Made by a program: the position numbers and the translations under genes. Below the pieces are notes generated by a model. The model was given only the letters and a program-made list of their open reading frames with translations, made no database searches and was not told the DNA's origin. From Alcaligenes parafaecalis (GTDB taxonomy: Bacteria > Pseudomonadota > Gammaproteobacteria > Burkholderiales > Burkholderiaceae_B): a stretch of DNA of 64,000 nucleotides. This document shows, in pieces, positions 51,550 through 59,608 of this stretch. The stretch covers positions 372,001-436,000 of the forward strand of contig NZ_JAPKNA010000003.1 of NCBI RefSeq assembly GCF_026344135.1, written 5' to 3'. Numbering within the stretch: the first letter of the stretch is position 1; the number at the start of each line of letters is the position of its first letter.

Positions 51550-51963
51550 TCAAGGCTTCTTGGCATCGTATGTTTGACGTGATGCCTGTATACGCGGAAG
51601 ATTCTCTCTGACCCACACATTGACGCCTTTCAGTGCATCGAACATATTTTTTCCCATCTCTGTCAGTTCATATTCCACACGTGGAGGTACCTCGGGAAAA
51701 TAATGGCGTTCTACCAAGCCATCTCGTTCCAGGTTTCGCAGTGTCAGCGTCAGCATGCGTTGTGTGATTCCTTCCACCTCACGCTTGATCTCGGAAAACC
51801 GCAGCCTACGATCACCCGCGATGGCAAGGCGCCAGATGACCTGCACGGTCCATTTGTCACCGAGGCGTGTGCAGACTCCATTCAAGGGAATCGGCAGGAA
51901 GGATGAATCGCTGTCGTGCTTTTTTTGGGGAGAATCCGACTCTGCTGGATCTATGGGTTTCAT
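51550..51963 (-). CDS. HxlR-family transcriptional regulator
   Basis: 137 residues. The HxlR signature is a Cys near the N-terminus followed by GDKWTVQVIWRLAIAGDRRLRFSEIKREVEGITQRMLTLTLRNLERDGLVERHYFPEVPPRVEYELTEMG, the winged helix covering about residues 30-110. Cys in GVCTRLGDKW can sense electrophiles or oxidants in some family members. It is divergent from an NmrA-like reductase with an 89-bp gap, a common pairing. Confidence 0.93.
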   Translation of the reverse strand: MKPIDPAESDSPQKKHDSDSSFLPIPLNGVCTRLGDKWTVQVIWRLAIAGDRRLRFSEIKREVEGITQRMLTLTLRNLERDGLVERHYFPEVPPRVEYELTEMGKNMFDALKGVNVWVRENLPRIQASRQTYDAKKP

Positions 51964-52018
51964 TTTTGTGCCTGAGGTTCAAGAAAGTGCCGTCTTCCGC
52001 AATTCAGGGATCGAGGAA

Positions 52019-52033
52019 AGAATACGACATTCT
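52019..52033. promoter_or_regulatory. Candidate HxlR operator
   Basis: AGAAT-ACGAC-ATTCT, a perfect 5-bp-arm dyad in the 89-bp gap between the HxlR gene and the divergent NmrA-like gene, 19 bp before the latter's ATG. Binding by HxlR is inferred from context. Confidence 0.35.
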
Positions 52034-52052
52034 CTTTTTTTCGAGCTGAATC

Positions 52053-52940
52053 ATGAACAAAGTACATCGTCCCATTCTGGTTTTCGGAGCCACTGGTCGG
52101 CAAGGCGGCTCGGTAGTCAAAGCACTGCTGGAGGCTCACTGGCCTGTGCGCGCTTTTGTACAAGCCCCATCCGGGCCCGCTTCAATTGCGTTGCGGGAGG
52201 CAGGCGCTGAGCTCGTGCAGGGCTCATTGGACGATGCCAATCTTATCGCGTCGGCCATGAAGGGTGTATATGGCATTTTCAGCGTGATGCCTGCCAATCT
52301 GTCGGCAGAGGAGGAGGTTTGTTATGGCACACGCGTTGCTGATCTGGCGGCAAAGAATGGCGTCGAGCATTTTATCTATTCCTCGGGGGCGAGCGCTGGT
52401 GAAGAACTGACAGGTGTTCCGCGCTTCGATGCCAAGCCTCGTATCGAGGCACACATCCGTGAACTGCCGATTACCGCAACGATCATCCGTCCGATGATCT
52501 TCATGGAGATGCTTGTGCGGCCAGGCTTTGGCCTGGATGAAGGGCGGCTGCTTTCCCTGATACACCGTGATCATTCGATTCAACTCACTGCAGTGCAAGA
52601 CATAGGGAAAATCGTTGCCACCCTGTTCGCGGACAGAGCACGGTTTGCCGGAATGAGCTTGAAGATCGCTAGCGATCGTGTGACCGGCCAGGAGCTGGAG
52701 GCCGCATTCTCGGAAGCCGCAGGTCGTTCCATCACCTATGCCCGATTCCCTGACGAAGTGTTGGCTGCCAACGCCGATTTGGGACATATGGCGTCAAGCC
52801 TGAAAGATGGCCCTCTCGCCGAGCGGGTGGACCTCGACCTGATGCGCGAGATCAATCCTGGACTTGTCTCCTTGCGCTCATGGTTGATGGGAGAGGGGCG
52901 TGGAAAACTGGAAGAAGCGCTGCGCAGGAAACAGGCGTAG
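52053..52940 (+). CDS. NmrA-like NAD(P)-binding reductase
   Basis: 295 residues of the atypical SDR/NmrA family. The NADP motif is VFGATGRQGGSVV (GxxGxxG). It continues VLLEAHWPVRAFVQAP, SLDDANLIASAMKGVYGIFSVMP and FIYSSGASAGEELTGVPRFDAKPRIEAHIRELPITATIIRP. The catalytic Tyr-Lys pair of classical SDRs is absent, as in NmrA and quinone-sensing relatives, though many are NADPH quinone or flavonoid reductases. Next to HxlR, which may induce it on electrophile or quinone stress. Confidence 0.9.
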   Translation: MNKVHRPILVFGATGRQGGSVVKALLEAHWPVRAFVQAPSGPASIALREAGAELVQGSLDDANLIASAMKGVYGIFSVMPANLSAEEEVCYGTRVADLAAKNGVEHFIYSSGASAGEELTGVPRFDAKPRIEAHIRELPITATIIRPMIFMEMLVRPGFGLDEGRLLSLIHRDHSIQLTAVQDIGKIVATLFADRARFAGMSLKIASDRVTGQELEAAFSEAAGRSITYARFPDEVLAANADLGHMASSLKDGPLAERVDLDLMREINPGLVSLRSWLMGEGRGKLEEALRRKQA

Positions 52941-53207
52941 AGAGGCTAGGCGAAGGAATGTGCGCAGATGGAGTCTGTTGCTTTCTCGCTGTGGCTGAAG
53001 GACTCCATTTCATTCGTGCGACCGAGCGATTGCTTGTTGAGTAGTCGCCACTGTCACGCGCTATTTCTCTTATCAGTAAGCCTGCTAAAAACAGCCAAAA
53101 ACGCTGCGAAGAACCTTGCTCGCACAGCCTGTCACAAGGCCAATTAAATCATTTAAATGTAAAGCTCTCCTGCCCGGAACGCAGGGTAATCCCCATCTCT
53201 GAACGCA

Positions 53208-53236
53208 TTGACGCGTCAAATTCGGCTCATTACCAT
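53208..53236 (+). promoter_or_regulatory. Predicted promoter of cupin/oxidase/TRAP operon
   Basis: TTGACG (53208-53213), 17-bp spacer, TACCAT (53231-53236). The -35 lies in a perfect 12-bp palindrome TTGACGCGTCAA. The rest of the 347-bp gap (52941-53287) has a weak GAGTC-type inverted repeat after the NmrA gene and no gene I can support. Confidence 0.55.
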
Positions 53237-53239
53237 CAC

Positions 53240-53259
53240 AACATACAACTATGTATGTT
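53240..53259. promoter_or_regulatory. Candidate TetR operator over the start site
   Basis: Arms AACATAC and GTATGTT around AACTAT, a perfect 20-bp dyad positioned over the predicted +1. A shorter ACATA/TATGT dyad overlaps it. The operon it precedes ends with a TetR-family gene; repression by blocking the promoter is the expected arrangement. Confidence 0.6.
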
Positions 53260-53287
53260 CTAAAACCACTTGTGTTTGGTGATCCAC

Positions 53288-53653
53288 ATGACAACAGAAA
53301 AAACTTTGCCGCGAGTAATGCGTTTTGACGATTTGGTCTTCCAGCCCAGACAGGAAAAACCGGAGATGGCGCAGTTGGCGGAAATCGTGGGTGAGGAAGA
53401 CGGGACGCCCTTGGGGGCGGGGTATGCACGCTTGAACCAGGCTCGCATCGAATGGACTGTGCTTTACGACGAGGTCGTGACGGTGATCGAGGGCAGTATT
53501 CGCATTCATACGCCACAGGGCATTCTGGAAGCCGGTCCACGTGATTGCATTTGGCTGCCAGCAGGCACTCCCCTGATCTACGAAGCAGAATCTGCCCTGA
53601 TCCACTACTGCCTGCATCCCAGCAACTGGGCCAGCGCACGGACGGCGGCATGA
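53288..53653 (+). CDS. Cupin-domain protein (EutQ-like)
   Basis: 121 residues from ATG 53288 (MTTEKTLPRVMRFDDLVFQP). A single cupin barrel is seen: EWTVLYDEVVTVIEGSIRIHTPQGILEAGPRDCIWLPAGTPLIYEAE. Short EutQ-type cupins have been linked to amine or acid metabolism. The usual metal His pattern is weak (only a few His), so a non-metal role is possible. Its stop overlaps the FAD oxidase start by ATGA. First gene of a five-enzyme/transport unit ending in TetR. Confidence 0.85.
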   Translation: MTTEKTLPRVMRFDDLVFQPRQEKPEMAQLAEIVGEEDGTPLGAGYARLNQARIEWTVLYDEVVTVIEGSIRIHTPQGILEAGPRDCIWLPAGTPLIYEAESALIHYCLHPSNWASARTAA

Positions 53654-54975
53654 GCATCAAGAAAATTACGCGCCTGCCGGAGAACGACAAGACCAATGGG
53701 TGGAGTCGGCTCTTGGCGCCCCGCACGCCCAAGCCCGCTTTGGCTAAAGACGTACAGGCTGATTGGGTGATCGTCGGTGGTGGTCTGGCCGGTTTGGCCG
53801 CAGCCCGTCGACTGGCAGAGAATCGCCCCGGCGATAGCATCGTGGTGCTGGAAGCTGATCAGGTGGGCGAGGGCGCTCAAGGCCGCAACTCCGGCTTTGC
53901 GATTGATAGCCCTCATAACGTCGGCAGTTCCATGGGCGAGCTGGACGCTGCTCGCTCGCATGTGCGCCTGGCGCGTACGGCGATTGCTTATCTGAAAACC
54001 CAGGTCGAGCGTTACGGCATTGAGTGCGACTGGAGCCCCATCGGGAAATTCCACGCTGCCGTTTCCGAGGAAGGCGTACGCACAACCTTGAAACCTACGC
54101 TGCAAGTGCTGGAATCCTTGAAGGAACCGCATGAGTGGCTGGACGGCAAGGCCTTGCACGACAAGCTGGGGTTCAAGCATTTCCGCACAGGTATTTACAC
54201 CCCCGGTACGGTGTTGCTGAATCCGGCGGGTTTGTCTCGCGGTCTGGCCGACAATATGCCTGCCAACGTCACTGTTTATGAAAAAACGCCCGTGATGTCT
54301 GTGCAGCAAGGTGATGGCGTCACGCTGGAAACCCCCGGCGGCAAAGTTCGTGCAGGCAAGATGATTCTGGCCGTGAACGTCTTTGCAGAGCAATTCGGGT
54401 TTTATAGCGGCAAGCTGATGCCGATGGCGGCTCATGCCAGCCTGACCCGTTGTCTGACAGAAAGCGAACAGCGTGAATTGGGTGGTTTGCCTAGCTGGGG
54501 TTTGACGCCCGCTAATGCCTTTGTGGGCATCACCATGCGTCGCACCAATGACCAGCGCATTCTGATTCGTCAGCACATGACGTACGCCCCCAATTTGCGT
54601 AGTGATGACGAGAGCCGTCGCCGCGTGCGCATCGAGCACAAAACCTTGTTTGATGAGCGTTTCCCGAATCTGAAGAACGTGGAAATGGAGCACACCTGGA
54701 CGGGCTTTATCTGCCTGTCCCGTAATGGTTCACCCGGCTTTGGTCAGGTGGCCCCGCATGTATATTCCGCGGTGTGTCAGAACGGGGTGGGGCTGACCAA
54801 GGGCACGATCTCCGGCATGTTGGTGGCGGATCTGGCTTGCGGTGTGGATAACCCCTTGATTGCCGACATGCAGGCTTTGGGGCAACCCGATGCCTTGCCA
54901 CCACGTCCGTTTCTGGATGTTGGCGTCCGTGCCCGTTTGGGCTGGGAGTTGTGGCGGCACAGGGCGGAAGCCTGA
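53650..54975 (+). CDS. FAD-dependent oxidoreductase (DAO family, amine/amino-acid oxidase-like)
   Basis: 441 residues from ATG 53650, overlapping the cupin stop. The Rossmann FAD motif is VIVGGGLAGLAAARRL (about residues 37-52) and ends in the ribose-binding Glu of VLEADQVGEGAQGRNSGFA, a strong DAO/PuuB-like signature. The C-terminal GFGQVAPHVYSAVCQNGVGLTKGTISGMLVADL completes the FAD site. It probably oxidises an amine or amino-acid C-N bond to an imine. Together with the TRAP binding protein it suggests uptake and oxidation of the same compound. Substrate unknown. Confidence 0.9.
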   Translation: MSIKKITRLPENDKTNGWSRLLAPRTPKPALAKDVQADWVIVGGGLAGLAAARRLAENRPGDSIVVLEADQVGEGAQGRNSGFAIDSPHNVGSSMGELDAARSHVRLARTAIAYLKTQVERYGIECDWSPIGKFHAAVSEEGVRTTLKPTLQVLESLKEPHEWLDGKALHDKLGFKHFRTGIYTPGTVLLNPAGLSRGLADNMPANVTVYEKTPVMSVQQGDGVTLETPGGKVRAGKMILAVNVFAEQFGFYSGKLMPMAAHASLTRCLTESEQRELGGLPSWGLTPANAFVGITMRRTNDQRILIRQHMTYAPNLRSDDESRRRVRIEHKTLFDERFPNLKNVEMEHTWTGFICLSRNGSPGFGQVAPHVYSAVCQNGVGLTKGTISGMLVADLACGVDNPLIADMQALGQPDALPPRPFLDVGVRARLGWELWRHRAEA

Positions 54976-55023
54976 TATCCGAAGTTTGAACAATAAATTT
55001 AAAAGAAATACCCAGGAGGAGTT

Positions 55024-56016
55024 ATGAAGCTATTGAGCAAGACTTTGCTGACGGTGATGTTCAGCCTGAGCGCGGCCACGGTGTCCGCACAAACCTTGCG
55101 TATTGCCACGGACTCGGGCGCGCAGGGTTCGCCTAGTGGTGATGCCATCGAGAAATGGGCTGCGCTGATTAAAGAGGGCACGCAAGGCTCCTTGTCGCCA
55201 CGCGTTTTTTATCAGAACCAGTTGGGCGGTCAGGAAGAGGTGTTCGACCAGCACGTGGCCGGTGATGTGCAGTTGATGTTGAACTGGCCCATGACGTCCT
55301 ACGACAAGCGCATTGCGGTGATCTACACGCCCTATATGTTCACCACCTGGGAGGAAGCCTTGGCCGCTTACCAGCCCGGTGGCTGGTTGAATGAAACGCT
55401 GGACGGTATCTACAAAGAGAACGGCCTGAAGTTCTTTGGTGCCTGGCCTGAAGGGTTCAATGGCGTGGCGACCAAAGGCAAGCATGCTTTGACGGTAGAG
55501 GATGCCAAGAGCATCAAGGTGCGCGTGCCGCCTATCTCCATGATGCAGCAGTCCGTGCAAGCCATGGGTTATCAGACGGCAGCCATTGATTGGGGCGAAG
55601 TCTTTACCTCGATTCAAACTGGCGTGGTGGATGGCGATGCAGCCAACGTCATTTATTACGACTACGAGTACTTCCGCGACACGCTGGATTTCTACGTGCG
55701 CAGCAAGCAGCAGTTCATTACCGGCGTGTTGTCCATGAATCTGGAAGCCTGGGAAGCCTTGAAACCCGAGCAGCAGGAAGTGGTTCAGTCCTCGGCCATC
55801 AGCATCATGCAGGAGCAGTTTGCCAAGGCTCAGGTAGCGGATGCGGACATTGTGGAGAAATGGAAGGCGCTGGGCAAAAACTATATTGAACTCGACAAGG
55901 AGCAACTGGCCGCGCTGGGTACGCATGTCCGCGCCAAAGTCTGGCCTGCGATGCACGCTGAAGTGGGCGACAGCATCATGTCTCATATCGAGAAAAACGC
56001 CTCGGTTCTCCAGTGA
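55024..56016 (+). CDS. TRAP transporter substrate-binding protein (DctP)
   Basis: 330 residues with a Sec-type signal peptide (MKLLSKTLLTVMFSLSAATVSA-QT). Preceded by AGGAGGAG. Mature sequence LRIATDSGAQGSPSGDAIEKWAALIKEGTQG and the DctP-family block IKVRVPPISMMQQSVQAMGYQTAAIDWGEVFTSIQTGVVDGDAANVIYY match, including the conserved Arg (KVRVP) that pairs with the ligand carboxylate. It delivers substrate to the Q and M subunits encoded next. Confidence 0.92.
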   Translation: MKLLSKTLLTVMFSLSAATVSAQTLRIATDSGAQGSPSGDAIEKWAALIKEGTQGSLSPRVFYQNQLGGQEEVFDQHVAGDVQLMLNWPMTSYDKRIAVIYTPYMFTTWEEALAAYQPGGWLNETLDGIYKENGLKFFGAWPEGFNGVATKGKHALTVEDAKSIKVRVPPISMMQQSVQAMGYQTAAIDWGEVFTSIQTGVVDGDAANVIYYDYEYFRDTLDFYVRSKQQFITGVLSMNLEAWEALKPEQQEVVQSSAISIMQEQFAKAQVADADIVEKWKALGKNYIELDKEQLAALGTHVRAKVWPAMHAEVGDSIMSHIEKNASVLQ

Positions 56017-56036
56017 ACACCTTGAATCAAGGGGGT

Positions 56037-56543
56037 ATGAATGTGAGTGAGGACATCCCGATTAAGCGCGGGCCGACCCTGATCGCCCTGGAGTGGCTAG
56101 CCATTGTGTCCAGCATTGTGGTGGCGGCGGGCCTGGCCTATGTGGTGGCAGCCCGTTATTACCTGAACTGGCCGGCAACCGGAGTGCACACCATCGTCAT
56201 GGTGGCGGCGATTTGGCTCTACATGACCGGGGCACTGATTGCCAGCCAGTCGCGCCAGCATCTGGTGGTGGATTACTTGTCGCATCGTTTGAAGACGCCG
56301 CGTGTCCGCGCCATTCACCGTTTGCTGGTCTCGATCCTGGTGCTGGTCATTGTGACGGCCTTTGCGTATTGGACCTTGCGCATGTTCATGTGGGGTGCCC
56401 GTTTTTCGACCACGATGGCGGAGCTGGGGATTCCCGTCTGGGTGCCTCAGGCAGCGATTGGCTTGAATGCGGCGGGTAGCCTGCTGTATGCCTTGCGCGA
56501 TGTTTATCAGTCTTTGATGGCCGTGCGCCATGGAGGCCATTGA
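56037..56543 (+). CDS. TRAP transporter small permease (DctQ)
   Basis: 168 residues from ATG 56037 with AAGGGGG upstream; a GTG at 56013 is possible but overlaps dctP. Four helices are seen (LEWLAIVSSIVVAAGLAYVVA, TIVMVAAIWLYMTGALIA, LLVSILVLVIVTAFAYWTL, WVPQAAIGLNAAGSLLYAL). The DctQ block WLYMTGALIASQSRQHLVVDYL is present. It pairs with the large permease. Confidence 0.9.
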   Translation: MNVSEDIPIKRGPTLIALEWLAIVSSIVVAAGLAYVVAARYYLNWPATGVHTIVMVAAIWLYMTGALIASQSRQHLVVDYLSHRLKTPRVRAIHRLLVSILVLVIVTAFAYWTLRMFMWGARFSTTMAELGIPVWVPQAAIGLNAAGSLLYALRDVYQSLMAVRHGGH

Positions 56544-56545
56544 TT

Positions 56546-57841
56546 ATGCATGCTGGATTTTCTGTTCTCTTGCTCTTGCTGCTCTTGGGTATAGGGGTGC
56601 CGGTGGCCTGGTCCTTTGCCGGTACGCTGCTGATGTTGACGCTGGTGTATGACGTCAACTTGAACACCTTGATGCTGCAGGGCTTTCGTTCCTTGAACTC
56701 ACTGGTTCTGCTGGCTTTGCCCTTGTTCATCATGGCGGGTTATTTGATGCAGGCAGGCGGGATTGCGCACCGTTTGGTGGGCTTTGCCGAGATGCTGGTC
56801 AAGAATCGCCGGGGTGGCATGGGAGCCAGCATGGTCCTGGCATCAGGTGTGTTTGGGGCTATTTCAGGTACAGCCTCGGCGGCGGTGGCTTCTATTGGCA
56901 CCATTCTGGTCGATCCCATGGAGCAGCGCGGTTACCCGCGTCAATATTCGGCGGCCTTGCTGGGAATTTCTTCCTTGTTGGGGATTCTGATCCCGCCATC
57001 CATCACCATGATTCTGTTTGCCGTGGTGACACAGCAGTCAGTGGTAGCTTGCTTTGCAGCCACTATCGGGCCAGGTCTGCTTTTGATGATCGGGCTGACG
57101 CTGTTCAACTACGTGGTGGCCGGGCGCTGGTTCAAGGAGTTGCCTGCTCAGCCCGTCGATGAGCAAAGTCGGCGATCTTCGTTGAAAACGCTGCTCTATG
57201 CCGTGCCAGCACTGTGCATCCCGGCCCTGATTCTTGGGGGCATCTATGGGGGCGTATTCACTCCTACCGAAGCGGCCGCCGTAGCGGTGGTGCTGGTGAT
57301 TGGTATTGGCTGCTTTGTGTACCGCGAGCTGACGATGCGCACGCTGCGTGACAGCTTTGTGCGTACCGCAGAGACAACGGGCACGGTCATTTTGATCTTG
57401 CTGTTTTCCTTCCTGATCGGCCGTATTCTGGTTGCCCAGGGTGTACCGCAGGATTTGACGGCCTTTGTGACCGGACTGGTTGACAGCCCTATCGGCATTC
57501 TCTTGATGGTCAATGTCTTTCTTATTTTAGTGGGCATGATTATTGATGACGTATCGCTGACGGTCGTGGTTGCTCCCTTGCTGCTGCCGCTGGTTGGTGT
57601 CGCTGATGTAAATCCGGTGCAGTTTGCAGCAATCGTGGCGTGCGCCGTGATCGTGGGTTCCAACAGCCCACCGATGGCGCCGGTGCTGTACATGTCCTGC
57701 CGCATCAGTAAAGTGGCGGTACACCGCTCCTTTGGTCCAGCGATTGCCATGATTGTTTTTGTGGCTATTCCGATTCAATTGATCACCACCTTCGTGCCCG
57801 CTGTTTCCTTGGCGTTTCCACGAATGCTGGGCCTGTTATAA
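56546..57841 (+). CDS. TRAP transporter large permease (DctM)
   Basis: 431 residues, the normal DctM length, unlike the 640-residue protein at 9135. I chose ATG 56546, with GGAGG nine bases upstream, over the TTG at 56540. Blocks seen are LVLLALPLFIMAGYLMQAGG, SGVFGAISGTASAAVASIG, GILIPPSITMILFAVVT, GVFTPTEAAAVAVVLVIG and VGSNSPPMAPVLYM. About 12 helices; Na+-coupled uptake is expected. Confidence 0.93.
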   Translation: MHAGFSVLLLLLLLGIGVPVAWSFAGTLLMLTLVYDVNLNTLMLQGFRSLNSLVLLALPLFIMAGYLMQAGGIAHRLVGFAEMLVKNRRGGMGASMVLASGVFGAISGTASAAVASIGTILVDPMEQRGYPRQYSAALLGISSLLGILIPPSITMILFAVVTQQSVVACFAATIGPGLLLMIGLTLFNYVVAGRWFKELPAQPVDEQSRRSSLKTLLYAVPALCIPALILGGIYGGVFTPTEAAAVAVVLVIGIGCFVYRELTMRTLRDSFVRTAETTGTVILILLFSFLIGRILVAQGVPQDLTAFVTGLVDSPIGILLMVNVFLILVGMIIDDVSLTVVVAPLLLPLVGVADVNPVQFAAIVACAVIVGSNSPPMAPVLYMSCRISKVAVHRSFGPAIAMIVFVAIPIQLITTFVPAVSLAFPRMLGLL

Positions 57842-57892
57842 GAGGAGCGCCGGTATACTTTGGCGACTAAAGCGACTCTACAAGCAGGTGAT

Positions 57893-58573
57893 ATGAGCGA
57901 TAAGGAACTGATTGAACGCGTGGCCCAGGCCGGGGCGCTGACCGAGCCCAATGTGCATTTGACGCGGGCGGATTGGCTGGAGGCTGCCATTCGCCTGTTT
58001 ATGCAGGAAGGCGTGGAGGCGGTGCGCATCACTCGTCTGGCCCAGGTCATGGCCGTCACGCGGGGCAGCTTTTATTGGCATTTCAAGGACAGGGACGATC
58101 TGCTCGATGGGCTGGTCGGTTTCTGGGAGCAAAAGAACATGCGCTCCACCATGCTGGCGCTGGAGAACGTGGACAATCTGCAAGATGGCATGTTGTCCCT
58201 GTTCTCCACCTGGCTGGACGTATCCCGTTTTGAACCCGGCCTGGATATGGCCATGCGTGATTGGGCAAGGCGCTCCGAGCGGGTGCGTCAGGCCGTAGCG
58301 CGGGCGGACAAGGCCTGCATGAATGCCTTGGCCAATTTCTTTCAGCGTATGGGTTTGGAAGAGGTAGAAGCGCAGACCCGAGCCCGGACAACCTACTTTT
58401 GTCAGATTGGTTATTACCTGATTGGTCTTCAGGAGGACCTGAAGGATCGGATGGTCTACCTGGATGACACCATGAAGATTCTGGGCGGCCAGCCTCTGGA
58501 CCCCGCCAAGGCCAAGGCGTTTGCAGAGCGTATGTATAGCGTGCAAAAGGACAATGCCAAGAACGCAGGGTGA
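57893..58573 (+). CDS. TetR-family transcriptional regulator
   Basis: 226 residues from ATG 57893 (GCAGGTG upstream). The helix-turn-helix is in RLFMQEGVEAVRITRLAQVMAVTRGSFYWHFKDRDDLLDGLV. The C-terminal ligand domain has no recognisable subgroup. It is the last gene of the cupin/oxidase/TRAP unit, 51 bp after dctM, so the regulator is made with its targets. A 20-bp dyad at the operon promoter (53240-53259) is the likely target. Confidence 0.92.
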   Translation: MSDKELIERVAQAGALTEPNVHLTRADWLEAAIRLFMQEGVEAVRITRLAQVMAVTRGSFYWHFKDRDDLLDGLVGFWEQKNMRSTMLALENVDNLQDGMLSLFSTWLDVSRFEPGLDMAMRDWARRSERVRQAVARADKACMNALANFFQRMGLEEVEAQTRARTTYFCQIGYYLIGLQEDLKDRMVYLDDTMKILGGQPLDPAKAKAFAERMYSVQKDNAKNAG

Positions 58574-58603
58574 TAGTTTGGACACTCTGAAGCCGAAAAA
58601 CTG

Positions 58604-58640
58604 AAAGGGCCGAATCCTGTATGGGATTCGGCCCTTTTTT
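58604..58640 (+). terminator. Terminator of TetR operon
   Basis: AAAGGGCCGAATCC / GGATTCGGCCCTTT, a 14-bp stem with a six-base loop, followed by T6. It lies about 30 bp past the tetR-like stop; it may also serve leftward bamD transcripts. Confidence 0.92.
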
Positions 58641-58715
58641 GGGCTGCGTTCTGTGGGACGTTTTATTGTCGCTTCACAAAGGCAGTCCGTGTTTTGCGCT
58701 GCTTGGCTTCAAGGC

Positions 58716-59558
58716 TTAGAACCAGTTAATCGGGTTCCAGTAGTTCACCTTGGTATCCAGGCCTTCCTTGAAGTAAACCGAATCAGGGAAGTTGTCGTCC
58801 ATCACGCGTTTGGTGGTGTCACGCAGCTCGGTTTGACCCATCTTGTCGTAGGACAGGTACATCAAGTACAGAGCACGCTCAGCAATAGGTACACCCTTGA
58901 AGTCCGTAATCACGGTCTGTGCACGGTTCACCGCTGCCACGTAAGCACCACGTTTGTAGTAGTACTCGGCCACGTGAACTTCGTTCTGGGCGATGGTGCT
59001 GACCAGCCAGGTCAAGCGCTTGGCAGCATCCGGTGCGTAACGGCTATTCGGGTAGCGTTGCAGCAGATCGTTAAAAGCTTCGTAGGATTCGCGCAGGCCT
59101 TTGGGGTCTCGCTCGCTGGGGTCCTGTTGGGTAATGTTGGACAGGGCAGCGCTAGGAGGCGTAAAGGAGATCAGCCCTTTCAGGTACAACATATAGTCGG
59201 TACCGGGGTGGCTGGGGTATTGCTTCTGGAAGCGGTCGATAGCGGCCAGGGCTTTGGCAGGCTCGTCATCTTTCCAGTTGATATAGGCTTGGTCGATCAG
59301 CGACTGTTGTGCGAAGGTACCAAAGGGATAACGGGACTCGACGGCTTCCAGGCGGGCACGCGCATCTTTCCAGTTGCCAGCGGACATTTCTTCGCGGGCG
59401 TCTTTATACAGGCGTTCGGCGGTCCAACCCGAGGTGGGGTCAACTTCTTTTTTGGTAGTGCCGCAGCCAGCAAGCAAAGTGGCGGCCAGCATTAATGCGG
59501 CTACTTGGGCCAGCTTGGTACCACGAATACGTGGCAAGTTCAGGTTCAGGCGAGTCAC
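58716..59558 (-). CDS. bamD: Outer-membrane assembly lipoprotein BamD
   Basis: 280 residues from a GTG at 59558 with AAGGA upstream; a TTG 33 bp earlier is the alternative. The signal peptide ends in lipobox LLAGC, so the Cys is lipidated. TPR-like helices follow (ERLYKDAREEMSAGNWKDARARLEAVESRYPFGTFAQQSLIDQAYINWKDDEPAKALAAIDRF, LLQRYPNSRYAPDAAKRL). The family block YYYKRGAYVAAVNRAQTVI and the C-terminal YWNPINWF tail are BamD-like. It is an essential BAM-complex subunit. Divergent from rluD with only a 50-bp gap. Confidence 0.94.
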   Translation of the reverse strand: MTRLNLNLPRIRGTKLAQVAALMLAATLLAGCGTTKKEVDPTSGWTAERLYKDAREEMSAGNWKDARARLEAVESRYPFGTFAQQSLIDQAYINWKDDEPAKALAAIDRFQKQYPSHPGTDYMLYLKGLISFTPPSAALSNITQQDPSERDPKGLRESYEAFNDLLQRYPNSRYAPDAAKRLTWLVSTIAQNEVHVAEYYYKRGAYVAAVNRAQTVITDFKGVPIAERALYLMYLSYDKMGQTELRDTTKRVMDDNFPDSVYFKEGLDTKVNYWNPINWF

Positions 59559-59608
59559 AAAAGCGTCCTTGGTGTTAGCATTGCTGCTCAATTATATGAT
59601 TTGTCGCC

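Noticed and set aside
53085..53840. 251-codon open frame opposite the cupin/oxidase start
   Set aside because: It lies antisense to two well-supported genes and has no family features.
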